In this document: positions 1 to 5,433 of the stretch, in pieces | Layout: each line of letters starts with the position of its first letter | Position numbering within the stretch: the stretch's first letter is position 1 | Assembly (NCBI GenBank): GCA_003175915.1 | Contig: PSRH01000175.1 | Coordinates: 1-5,778, forward strand | Direction: 5' to 3' | Source of the DNA: Candidatus Melainabacteria bacterium | Lineage (GTDB): Bacteria > Cyanobacteriota > Vampirovibrionia > Obscuribacterales > Obscuribacteraceae | Length of the DNA stretch: 5,778 nt | Notes under the pieces: model-generated | Told to the model about the DNA's origin: nothing | Databases searched by the model: none | What the model saw: only the letters and a program-made list of their open reading frames with translations | Made by a program: the position numbers and the translations under genes

Positions 1-1
1 T

Positions 2-9
2 AAGGAGGG
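2..9 (+). promoter_or_regulatory. Ribosome binding site of the first secreted protein
   Basis: AAGGAGGG lies 7 bases before the ATG at 17, a near-perfect anti-16S match. It fixes the start of the gene that follows. The promoter must lie outside the window. Confidence 0.85.
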
Positions 10-16
10 TAACACT

Positions 17-331
17 ATGAAACGCAGATCCAAAGTACTGTTGTGGGCTGGTTTGATTGCCGGGGGTCTGGGGTTCACTGCAGCTCAAGGCGCAAAGGCA
101 GACACGATCGAAATAACAAGGTCGACTATGCCTTTCTCATATTATGATTCGTCGCCTTGCTTCGAAGAGCGGGTAACAACGAGTCCTGTTCTGGTGGAAC
201 CAAGCCAGACCTACGTTGAAACATACCCGACCTTTCAAGATAGAGTGATTGAAAGCCCGGTAATCCTGAAAGAGAGACCAGCTCACTTGCTCCGTTTGCA
301 TGCACCGTTTGTTCACCTCAACGTTCTTTAG
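17..331 (+). CDS. Small secreted protein, short paralogue of the gene at 455-1006
   Basis: This is a 104-residue protein of unknown function, and I do not recognise a named family. Residues 1-28 look like a Sec signal peptide: basic start (MKRRSK), a hydrophobic and Gly-rich core, and an AKA|DT cleavage site. There is no lipobox. The mature part of about 76 residues has one cysteine (C48), aromatic residues near its N-terminus, and short segments alternating hydrophobic with charged residues (SPVLVE, PTFQDR, SPVILKER). It ends in a basic/His stretch and the tail FVHLNVL. The next gene has the same plan: signal peptide, single Cys 17-20 residues into the mature chain, a VTT(S)PVxVE segment and a similar tail. 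I infer that the two are paralogues. The start is supported by AAGGAGGG 7 bases upstream. An exported envelope or extracellular role is likely; a biochemical function cannot be assigned. Confidence 0.85.
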   Translation: MKRRSKVLLWAGLIAGGLGFTAAQGAKADTIEITRSTMPFSYYDSSPCFEERVTTSPVLVEPSQTYVETYPTFQDRVIESPVILKERPAHLLRLHAPFVHLNVL

Positions 332-358
332 CGTATAGAACGTTCTCTTAGCGGATAG
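320..358 (+). repeat. Imperfect 19/20-bp tandem duplication across a stop codon
   Basis: Copy 1 (320-338) is AACGTTCTTTAGCGTATAG and copy 2 (339-358) is AACGTTCTCTTAGCGGATAG. They differ by one inserted C and one T-to-G change. Copy 1 carries the last codons and the TAG stop of the upstream gene. The junction creates the perfect 10-bp palindrome AGAACGTTCT at 337-346. Confidence 0.75.
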
Positions 359-362
359 ACGG

Positions 363-430
363 TTGCGCACTGGTAAGCGAATGAGCGCAAAAAGACAGCG
401 GAGAGCGGAGTGCCCTTTACCGGGCACTCC
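363..430 (+). promoter_or_regulatory. Two hairpins in the leader between the two secreted-protein genes
   Basis: The stronger hairpin pairs GGAGTGCCC (407-415) with GGGCACTCC (422-430), a perfect 9-bp stem with a 6-base loop. Upstream, TTGCGC (363-368) can pair with GCGCAA (385-390) across 16 bases. Neither is followed by a T-tract on the + strand, so this is not a standard intrinsic terminator. The second stem ends 24 bases before the ATG at 455 and leaves the Shine-Dalgarno free. An intercistronic stabiliser, partial terminator or attenuator is possible. The stem is clear; the role is inference. Confidence 0.5.
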
Positions 431-454
431 CGTCCGACCAAATAGGGGGGAATC

Positions 455-1006
455 ATGAACGGTAAATTAACAAGAAGATCAACCTCGGTGATTGTAACTG
501 CCTTGCTCGGCGGACTGGTGCTGGCGCCGTCAGCACAAGCAAAAGATCGCTACTACCTTCTTGAAGAAAGCTATCCTAGCAGCATGCAATGTCAGCAATA
601 TTCGTATGTAGAATCTATGCCGGTAACAACGCCGGTAACTGTCGAGAAAACAGTGACGATCGAGAAGCCTGTGGTATTTGAAAGATCCACCAGGACAATC
701 AAAACGATGCGAACGACAACGCTCAAAACAGCATCGCTCAAAAGAAAGAGGATCCATGTAGCGGCCAGACCAATTAGACATCGAACTCATGTGGTGGCTA
801 GCCGCCCGACAACTTTGACTAGAACAACGGTCCAGCGGACGGTTGCCACTGAGCCGATGCTGATCGAAAGGCCACTTTGGGTTGAGCAAACTGTCGCTAA
901 GCCCGTTCAAGTTGAAAGACCAATGATCATTGAGAAAGCGGTGGAAGTTGATCGACCGATTTTGCTCAAGAAGCATCATCATATGGTCGAACTTAACTTG
1001 TTCTAA
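455..1006 (+). CDS. Secreted basic protein with P-phi-x-phi-E-R hexapeptide repeats
   Basis: This is a 183-residue protein of unknown function. Residues 1-29 form a Sec signal peptide (basic start, hydrophobic core, AQA|KD cleavage) with no lipobox. The mature chain has a Tyr-rich start with one cysteine (C46). Three hexapeptides follow in register at 60-77 (PVTVEK, TVTIEK, PVVFER). Residues 78-133 are a Thr/Arg/Lys-rich spacer with almost no acidic residues. A second set comes next: two hexapeptides at 134-145 (PMLIER, PLWVEQ), a four-residue TVAK, then four at 150-173. The protein ends with three histidines and MVELNLF. The alternating hydrophobic pattern suggests extended beta structure flanking a strongly cationic middle. 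AGGGGGG at 444-450, 4 bases before the ATG, supports the start. It is probably co-transcribed with its shorter paralogue upstream. An envelope or matrix protein binding an anionic polymer is a guess. Confidence 0.85.
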   Translation: MNGKLTRRSTSVIVTALLGGLVLAPSAQAKDRYYLLEESYPSSMQCQQYSYVESMPVTTPVTVEKTVTIEKPVVFERSTRTIKTMRTTTLKTASLKRKRIHVAARPIRHRTHVVASRPTTLTRTTVQRTVATEPMLIERPLWVEQTVAKPVQVERPMIIEKAVEVDRPILLKKHHHMVELNLF

Positions 1007-1548
1007 GAGGCGGGGTTGAGACAGCTCATCAAATAGTGGTGTCGAAAGGCACCGCTAGGGCCGGCACATGCCTCCAGGCTGAAGCCGGCCTTTTTATAAA
1101 CCCTAATAGCCGCGCTATTGCTTGAATCTGGCGTGACTATACACGAATTCGCTTTCATTTTGCCAAAGACGACTTGATTGAGAAATTGCCTGACTGCTCT
1201 TGTGCCAAGTCCGCTGTTAAGCAGATCGGGTTCGCCGATGAAGACATCAAGTGAGGCGACAAGTGAGGCGGCCTGTTCAACCATTTGAGGACATAGCTGA
1301 GCAATTTCCTTAATAAAATCGCTTACCCAGTAGGTCTGAATGTAGCCTATATCCCGATTGTCCATCTCAATTACAAAACAAGAGACAGGACTGTCGCCCG
1401 ATATGCGTGGCAAATATTTACTTCGAATTTCGTTGAAACTCGCGCCGGTTTTATCCCACCACTCTATGACGTGAGGCATATTCAGCCAGCGGTGCATTAG
1501 ATTGAAATCGCTTTCTCGCAAAGGGCGAAATGATATTCGTGGTTGCAT
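1003..1548 (-). CDS. GNAT N-acetyltransferase, AAC(6')-like
   Basis: This 181-residue protein belongs to the GCN5-related acetyltransferases that move an acetyl group from acetyl-CoA to an amine. It follows the pattern of the aminoglycoside 6'-N-acetyltransferase branch: FRPL.ESD near residue 7, HRWLNMPHVIEWW at 19-31, KYLPRI at 44-49, IGYIQTY at 67-73, and DVFIGEPDLLNSGLGTRAV at 101-119. The last carries the GxG of the acetyl-CoA pyrophosphate loop. RVYKKAGF at 149-156 is the usual GNAT C-terminal motif. About ten extra residues seem to sit between the IGYIQTY strand and DVFIGEPD. I chose the ATG at 1548, with GGAGG 11 bases upstream, over an in-frame GTG at 1590 that has no ribosome binding site. 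The gene follows the hydrolase by 62 bases, and its stop overlaps the convergent gene by two bases. Family is firm; real aminoglycoside activity is not shown, since many relatives act on other amines. Confidence 0.88.
   Translation of the reverse strand: MQPRISFRPLRESDFNLMHRWLNMPHVIEWWDKTGASFNEIRSKYLPRISGDSPVSCFVIEMDNRDIGYIQTYWVSDFIKEIAQLCPQMVEQAASLVASLDVFIGEPDLLNSGLGTRAVRQFLNQVVFGKMKANSCIVTPDSSNSAAIRVYKKAGFSLEACAGPSGAFRHHYLMSCLNPAS
1059..1095 (+). terminator. Rho-independent terminator of the secreted-protein pair
   Basis: GGCCGGC (1059-1065) pairs with GCCGGCC (1084-1090) and is followed at once by TTTTT (1091-1095), then ATAAA. The 18-base loop can itself form GCC-TCCA-GGC. It begins 52 bases after the TAA at 1004-1006. 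It lies wholly inside the 3' end of the convergent acetyltransferase gene. Confidence 0.75.
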
Positions 1549-1559
1549 CGTACTGCCGG

Positions 1560-1564
1560 CCTCC
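1560..1564 (-). promoter_or_regulatory. Ribosome binding site deciding the acetyltransferase start
   Basis: On the - strand GGAGG occupies 1564-1560, 11 bases before the ATG at 1548. It favours this ATG over the upstream GTG at 1590, which has no purine-rich leader. Confidence 0.55.
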
Positions 1565-1610
1565 ACTGAGAATTTTACAACCACATACACGGCCAGTTCG
1601 AACCAGAAAT

Positions 1611-2399
1611 CTACATTCTGTAAAGAGAAGGCCTGCGATCTTCGTGGACTTTAAATTGAGAGCGGATTTGCTCAACCAGTTCGGATCCGATTTCAGCGGA
1701 AATCAATCCCTCATGAATGGCCGACGCGCTCGACAAAATCGTTCCATATGGATCGATGATCGTCGATGTCCCAGCAAAGGTCACTTCACCATCAGTTCCG
1801 ACCCGGTTAGCCCCGATCATGAAAACTTGATTCTCAATGGCTCGAGCCGTTAGAAGTGCCAGCCAATGTGTCTGCCTCACCAGCGGAAAAGCGGCCGGAA
1901 CAAAAATGGCTTCCGCACCTTTGTTTCGTAGGGTTCCTGCCACCTCGGGGAAGCGAATGTCGTAACAAGTCATGAAGCCACAATTCATGCCTTCAACAGT
2001 GAAAGTATCCAAACTGTCTCCGGCAGTAAAGCACTCATGCTCGAAAAACGGCTTGGCTTTGATAAGGTGGGTCTTGCGATACTTACCCACCACTTTTCCA
2101 TACCGATCGATAACTACAATTGAATTAAAGATACCACCATCGGTGCGCTCCGAAACGCCAGCAATAACGTTGATCTTGTTCGCGCGCGCAGTGTCGCACA
2201 ACTCCGGGACGGTGCCCCGATCCCAGTATTGGGCTTTGTCGCGAATCACAGGTATCTCGTAACCTGTATCGGACATCTCGGGAAAGAAGACGACATCGGC
2301 CCGGTTCTTCGCAGCTGCACTGACGTACTCGAGCATCTTATTGGTGTTTTTCACCAAGTCACCCGAGGTGAAAGTAAGTTGGGCAGCTGCGACCTTCAT
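1611..2399 (-). CDS. Carbon-nitrogen hydrolase (nitrilase superfamily amidase)
   Basis: At 262 residues this is the normal single-domain length for the superfamily, which cleaves carboxamides through a cysteine thioester. The Glu-Lys-Cys triad is visible: E41 in FFPEMSDTGYE, K109 in KYRKTHL, and C145 in MTCYDIRFPE. E120 in FFEHE fits the accessory glutamate. Other family segments are PAAFPL..THWLALLTARAIENQVF at 168-193, IGANRVGTDG at 195-204 and GTSTIIDPYG at 210-219. The CYDIRFPE and ARAIENQ..IGANRVG features are closest to the omega-amidase (NIT2/YafV)-like branch, which deamidates 2-oxoglutaramate or 2-oxosuccinamate. That substrate is inference only. There is no signal peptide, so it should be cytoplasmic. 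The ATG at 2399 has only a poor, badly placed GGG upstream. It starts 21 bases after the repeat-protein stop, so translational coupling is plausible. Confidence 0.92.
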   Translation of the reverse strand: MKVAAAQLTFTSGDLVKNTNKMLEYVSAAAKNRADVVFFPEMSDTGYEIPVIRDKAQYWDRGTVPELCDTARANKINVIAGVSERTDGGIFNSIVVIDRYGKVVGKYRKTHLIKAKPFFEHECFTAGDSLDTFTVEGMNCGFMTCYDIRFPEVAGTLRNKGAEAIFVPAAFPLVRQTHWLALLTARAIENQVFMIGANRVGTDGEVTFAGTSTIIDPYGTILSSASAIHEGLISAEIGSELVEQIRSQFKVHEDRRPSLYRM

Positions 2400-2420
2400 C
2401 CCTGCATATTTAGTTGTTGG

Positions 2421-2765
2421 TTAGAAAACCTTCTTAACCGCTCTTCCGGTGCCGCGCACAACGCTCTTGACACCCTTTTCCGTTCCGCCAACAGCTGACT
2501 TGAACCCCTTTTCCGTCCCGCCGACCGCTGACTTAACTCCTTTTTCTGTACCACCGACAGCGCTCTTGACGCCTTTTCCGGTGCCCCGCACAGTACTCTT
2601 GACACCTTTCTCAGTACCACCAACAGCGTCTTTTACGCCAGTATCCACACCCTGTGCAGCATCTTTGACGCCGGTTTCGGTTGCTCCAACAGGACCAGCA
2701 TTAACCGCTGGCGCATTGAGCGATAGTGCTGAGACAGCACATATTGAAAGTAGAAACTTGTTCAT
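2421..2765 (-). CDS. Secreted protein made of eight 11-residue repeats
   Basis: This is a 114-residue protein of unknown function. Residues 1-23 are a clear Sec signal peptide (MNKFLLSICAV start, VNA|GP cleavage). The mature 91 residues are Gly-Pro, then eight consecutive 11-mers (residues 26-113), then a final Phe. The consensus is VGGTEKGVKSA. Copies 1 and 2 have GVKDA. Copies 4 and 8 begin VRGTG and lack the Glu. On an 11/3 helix V1, T4, V8 and A11 fall on one face and E5, K6, K9 and S10 on the other, so the repeat is amphipathic and strongly basic. The T-charged-charged-GV core with 11-residue period resembles synuclein and group 3 LEA repeats; this is convergence, not homology. Glycine content could instead make it disordered. 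The ATG at 2765 has AGGAGGG 4 bases upstream; a TTG at 2810 is less likely. Membrane or surface coating, or stress protection, is speculation. Confidence 0.85.
   Translation of the reverse strand: MNKFLLSICAVSALSLNAPAVNAGPVGATETGVKDAAQGVDTGVKDAVGGTEKGVKSTVRGTGKGVKSAVGGTEKGVKSAVGGTEKGFKSAVGGTEKGVKSVVRGTGRAVKKVF
2427..2690 (-). repeat. Eight 33-bp coding tandem repeats
   Basis: There are eight uninterrupted 33-bp units, each encoding one 11-residue repeat. The DNA is much more diverged than the protein. Copies 5 (2526-2558) and 6 (2493-2525) share ten of eleven residues, yet six of those ten codons differ synonymously. Copies 4 and 8 share GTGCG and GGCACCGGAA at matching places, and copies 3 and 7 also resemble each other. 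That hints at an older four-unit duplication. Confidence 0.85.
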
Positions 2766-2769
2766 TCCG

Positions 2770-2776
2770 CCCTCCT
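2770..2776 (-). promoter_or_regulatory. Ribosome binding site of the 11-mer repeat protein
   Basis: AGGAGGG on the - strand lies 4 bases before the ATG at 2765. It decides that start against the in-frame TTG at 2810, which would put 15 polar residues before the signal peptide. Confidence 0.8.
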
Positions 2777-2801
2777 GAGTTTGTGCACTTGGTTGGGCAT
2801 A

Positions 2802-2829
2802 AGTGTACAACCTTCTCTGGCAGCTACAA
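2802..2829 (-). promoter_or_regulatory. Weak candidate promoter of the repeat-protein gene
   Basis: On the - strand TTGTAG (2829-2824) and TACACT (2807-2802) are 16 bases apart. They match the sigma-70 hexamers at 3 and 4 of 6 positions and would leave a leader of about 30 bases. A better -35 alone, TTGACT at 2857-2852, has no good -10 at the right distance. The same 9-mer TGTACACTT recurs upstream of the DUF4253 gene. Confidence 0.25.
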
Positions 2830-2870
2830 CAGCTAAAAGAAGTCCAAGATTAGTCAACGCTAGTACTTTC

Positions 2871-4295
2871 TTATTGAGAATCAGACGGACGGAAGTATTC
2901 CCGGACAAATTGAGGCAGTTCGGAGACGGCCACTCGCTCTTGCTTCATCGTATCTCTGTCGCGAATTGTTACCTTGGCGGGGGTCTTTTCAATCGTTTCG
3001 AAGTCTACAGTGACACAAATTGGCGTGCCTACTTCGTCATGACGTCTGTAGCCCTTACCAATATTGCCGGTATTTTCAAGGAGAATTCTACCGATCCCCA
3101 GACTTTGCAACTTCGCTTTGATTTGCTTAGCCATATCGACAATCGCTTCGTTGTTGCGGGCAAGCGGCATAACCGCCACTTTGATGGGGGCCAGATGCCG
3201 TCTCAATTTGAGGACAACACGCTGTGAGCCATTCTCTAGATCCTCGACCGTATAGCCCTCAGTTAGAAGGGCGAGTACGCCTCGATCAACGCCGGCAGAA
3301 GGCTCTATAACGAATGGCACGATAAACTGCTCGGATTCGGCGTCACGCACAGCGAGCTTTTCTACCGAATCGTGATTCGGTTCGACTCGAGCCATGAGTT
3401 TGAATTGCCCTTGTTCTTTCGTGTGCGAGCCCAGGTCGTAATCGGTTCTGTTGGCGATTCCTTCCAATTCCTCAAATCCATGCGGAAACTTGTAGAGGAT
3501 ATCGACGGTCGCTTTCGAATAGTGGGAAAGCTCCTCTTTTGTCTGACGGTAGAGTTTGAGATTTTCCTTAGCCAGTCCCTGCTCCATCCACCAGTTCTGT
3601 CTGGCTGCCACCCATTTCTCGTGCCACTCGTCGTCGGTACCCGGCATGACAAAGAATTCGAGCTCCATTTGTTCGAATTCGCGCACACGGAAGATGAAAT
3701 TACGCGGCGTTATTTCATTTCGAAACGCCTTGCCGATTTGAGCGATGCCGAAAGGCAGCCGCCTTGAAGTGGAATCAATGACGTTCTTGAAGTTCGTGAA
3801 AATGGCTTGCGCTGTCTCTGGACGCAGGTAAGCATAGGACTCGTCATCGACGATAGGTCCCACCGTCGTCTTGAACATCATGTTGAACGGCCGCGGTTCC
3901 GTCAAATCTGATGAACCACATTTTTCGCATTTTCCTTTGACGAGATGATCGGCCCGCCAGCGGCTCTTGCAGCTGCGGCAATCAACCATCGGATCAGCAA
4001 AAGTGGCTTCATGACCGGAATGCCTGAGCACCAGACGGTGAGTGAGAATGGCCCCGTCCAATCCCTCCACATCGTCCCGCTCATAGACCATGGCGCGCCA
4101 CCAAGAGGCCATGAGATTGCGCTTCAGTTCTACGCCGAGCGGCCCGTAGTCGTAGACGCCCTGCAGTCCACCATAAATGTCTGAGCTTGCGAAAATGAAC
4201 CCGCGCCGCTTACACAACGAGACAATCTCGTTCATGTCTTTGTCACGAGGCTTCCTATCCACAACAGACTCCTTTATCGCAATCTCGTCAGGCAT
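2871..4295 (-). CDS. glyQS: Glycyl-tRNA synthetase, single-chain (alpha2) class II type
   Basis: It charges tRNA-Gly with glycine in the cytoplasm. This is the homodimeric alpha2 form, not the alpha2beta2 GlyQ/GlyS enzyme. Visible features are KRRGFIFASSDIYGG and DYGPLGVELK near the N-terminus (29-59), a four-cysteine zinc-type insertion (C106, C109, C123, C126), RPETAQAIF at 158-166, class II motif 2 FRNEITPRNFIFRVREFEQ (191-209, with R192), and motif 3 EPSAGVDRGVLALL (331-344). The anticodon-binding domain runs from about 369 to 465 (APIKVAVMPLARN, GYRRHDEVGTPICVTVD). All parts are intact, and 474 residues is only slightly longer than usual. The start is uncertain: the ATG at 4295 gives a 20-residue charged extension, while M21 (4235) would match the family N-terminus better. 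Neither has a good ribosome binding site. It stands about 105 bases upstream of the repeat-protein gene. Confidence 0.97.
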   Translation of the reverse strand: MPDEIAIKESVVDRKPRDKDMNEIVSLCKRRGFIFASSDIYGGLQGVYDYGPLGVELKRNLMASWWRAMVYERDDVEGLDGAILTHRLVLRHSGHEATFADPMVDCRSCKSRWRADHLVKGKCEKCGSSDLTEPRPFNMMFKTTVGPIVDDESYAYLRPETAQAIFTNFKNVIDSTSRRLPFGIAQIGKAFRNEITPRNFIFRVREFEQMELEFFVMPGTDDEWHEKWVAARQNWWMEQGLAKENLKLYRQTKEELSHYSKATVDILYKFPHGFEELEGIANRTDYDLGSHTKEQGQFKLMARVEPNHDSVEKLAVRDAESEQFIVPFVIEPSAGVDRGVLALLTEGYTVEDLENGSQRVVLKLRRHLAPIKVAVMPLARNNEAIVDMAKQIKAKLQSLGIGRILLENTGNIGKGYRRHDEVGTPICVTVDFETIEKTPAKVTIRDRDTMKQERVAVSELPQFVREYFRPSDSQ

Positions 4296-4338
4296 TGTTA
4301 GCTTAGACCCATGATCGGTACGGACGAACTATGATCGA

Positions 4339-4359
4339 GCCGGCTGATTTAAGCCAGGC
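4339..4359 (-). promoter_or_regulatory. Hairpin in the glycyl-tRNA synthetase leader
   Basis: GCCGGCT (4339-4345) pairs with AGCC (4352-4355) and GGC (4357-4359), giving 7 bp with a one-base bulge and a 6-base loop. It lies between the candidate -10 and the start codon. The leader is too short for a T-box and I see no T-box motif, so a regulatory role is open. Confidence 0.3.
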
Positions 4360-4371
4360 CATCAAAACAGT

Positions 4372-4402
4372 AGTATAAGCTGCCCGAACGAAAACAAGCC
4401 AA
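4372..4402 (-). promoter_or_regulatory. Candidate promoter of the glycyl-tRNA synthetase gene
   Basis: The - strand -10 TATACT (4377-4372) matches the consensus at 5 of 6. The nearest -35-like hexamer, TTGGCT (4402-4397), is 19 bases away, slightly too far. The leader to the ATG at 4295 would be about 70 bases. ATGATCG occurs twice on the + strand in this leader, at 4311 and 4331, exactly 20 bp apart. Confidence 0.3.
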
Positions 4403-4549
4403 TCAAGCATTGGCGCGGGTGATGTTTGTTCATGTTCAAGTTAAGTAATGCACCATACTGAAAAAGCGCGATCAACACCCAGGCCAAGTCCATCTAGCTT
4501 ATTTGCCGACCACCTTGACGACCGGCGCGAGCCATTTGGCGGGCGGGCG

Positions 4550-5362
4550 CTATGTCCACCAAAAACTCCAGAATGGCGCGTCAAGCAGGTTAGCGGCAAG
4601 CGCGCAAAGGGTTTTGTACTTACGGTGGATCAAATCACTGCAATAAAGAGACTGCTCGCGTGCTAGCTTTAGAGATTCATCCTTTGTTTTCGGCGGACTA
4701 TCGACGTACATCTCGACAATGTTATTGGTCGCGGAGATGATTTCCGCACCGTACCTTTGCCGCCAAGCTTTGGCAACGGCTACGTGCGTGTCCGTTTGAG
4801 GACATTGATTCCAGCCGCCCAGGCGAAGAATCGCCGGGACCTGCCAGGCAACGGTGACGGGCAAGAACAAGAGAAACACACGGGCAAGCGGCTTTTCGCT
4901 TCCAGCCGCATAGTCGTAACGGTGCGTCAAGGCAAGGTTTCGATTGCCCCGGCTGGGCAGGTCAATTGGCCAAGTCCCTTCCTCGCACTGGGCACGGTCT
5001 TTTTCTTCGGCGATCCTTGCTTTGAACCACTCGTCTAAATCAAGCGATTCACCGCTTGAAATTAGCCTGGACATTGAATCTCCCAGGGCATGGTGTGAAT
5101 TGACGCTCTCTTCTTCGCTGCTCAATTCCATCTCGTAGTTATCCCTGAGCGCCGTTAAATGTTCTTCCTCCCCGACAATAAGAGGCCAGAAGCCGGTGTG
5201 ATCGGTAAGTGCTCTTGTCCGTTGCCAGAGTTCTATCGCTTTCCCTCCTTCCGTTTGAAGCGTAAAGATGCGAGAGTGCAATCCGGGCCAATCAAGTGCC
5301 GTCAAACTTTTCGTATCCATGCCAGCAGACTTCAGCGTTTCCCCGAATTTCAACGTCATCAT
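4550..5362 (-). CDS. DUF4253 domain protein
   Basis: This is a 270-residue protein of the uncharacterised DUF4253 family; no reaction is known to me. The C-terminal domain shows the family marks: VAWQVPAILRLGGWNQCP at 171-188, HVAVAKAWRQRYGAEII at 193-209, AREQSLYCSDLI at 234-245, LCALAANLLDAPFW at 252-265, and the terminal FWWT in place of the usual FWW plus an acidic residue. The N-terminal half has TGFWPLIVG at 56-64, also typical, then an acidic stretch around 79-111. There is no signal peptide or membrane span, so it is probably cytoplasmic. The tandem ATG start at 5362 has TAAGG about 8 bases upstream. It stands alone: the next gene downstream on its strand, glycyl-tRNA synthetase, is 254 bases away, and a broken kinase gene lies divergently upstream. 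DUF4253 genes are often found near toxin-immunity loci, but nothing here shows such a role. Confidence 0.88.
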   Translation of the reverse strand: MMTLKFGETLKSAGMDTKSLTALDWPGLHSRIFTLQTEGGKAIELWQRTRALTDHTGFWPLIVGEEEHLTALRDNYEMELSSEEESVNSHHALGDSMSRLISSGESLDLDEWFKARIAEEKDRAQCEEGTWPIDLPSRGNRNLALTHRYDYAAGSEKPLARVFLLFLPVTVAWQVPAILRLGGWNQCPQTDTHVAVAKAWRQRYGAEIISATNNIVEMYVDSPPKTKDESLKLAREQSLYCSDLIHRKYKTLCALAANLLDAPFWSFWWT

Positions 5363-5433
5363 TTTTTCAGCCTTAAATGCCCAATGAACTTAATCCGCCA
5401 CCTAGAAGTGTACACGGTTCATATCGATCTAGC

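Noticed and set aside
137..427. 96-residue - strand frame opposite the first secreted protein
   Set aside because: No ribosome binding site or family motif; it runs across the intergenic hairpin and opposite a signal-peptide gene.
530..982. 150-residue - strand frame opposite the second secreted protein
   Set aside because: Composition is rich in Cys, Arg and His with no recognisable motif, and it is wholly antisense to a well-supported gene.
1611..2765. The repeat protein, amidase and acetyltransferase as a new biosynthetic or defence system
   Set aside because: The enzymes are common single-domain types, no nuclease, peptide synthetase or transporter is present, and proximity alone does not show a shared pathway.
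2449..2778. Open + strand frame of 109 residues with repeated PFSVPPTA
   Set aside because: It is the antisense of the 11-mer repeats, kept open only by the 33-bp period. It starts at a GTG with no ribosome binding site and has no signal peptide, while the - strand frame has both a strong Shine-Dalgarno and a signal peptide.
4296..4549. Possible T-box riboswitch or small RNA before the glycyl-tRNA synthetase
   Set aside because: The leader after the candidate promoter is only about 70 bases, with no T-box sequence and no terminator; one short hairpin is all that can be seen.
4448..4666. 72-residue + strand frame next to the DUF4253 gene
   Set aside because: It overlaps the conserved FWWT end of DUF4253 on the opposite strand, has no Shine-Dalgarno, and its composition is not protein-like.
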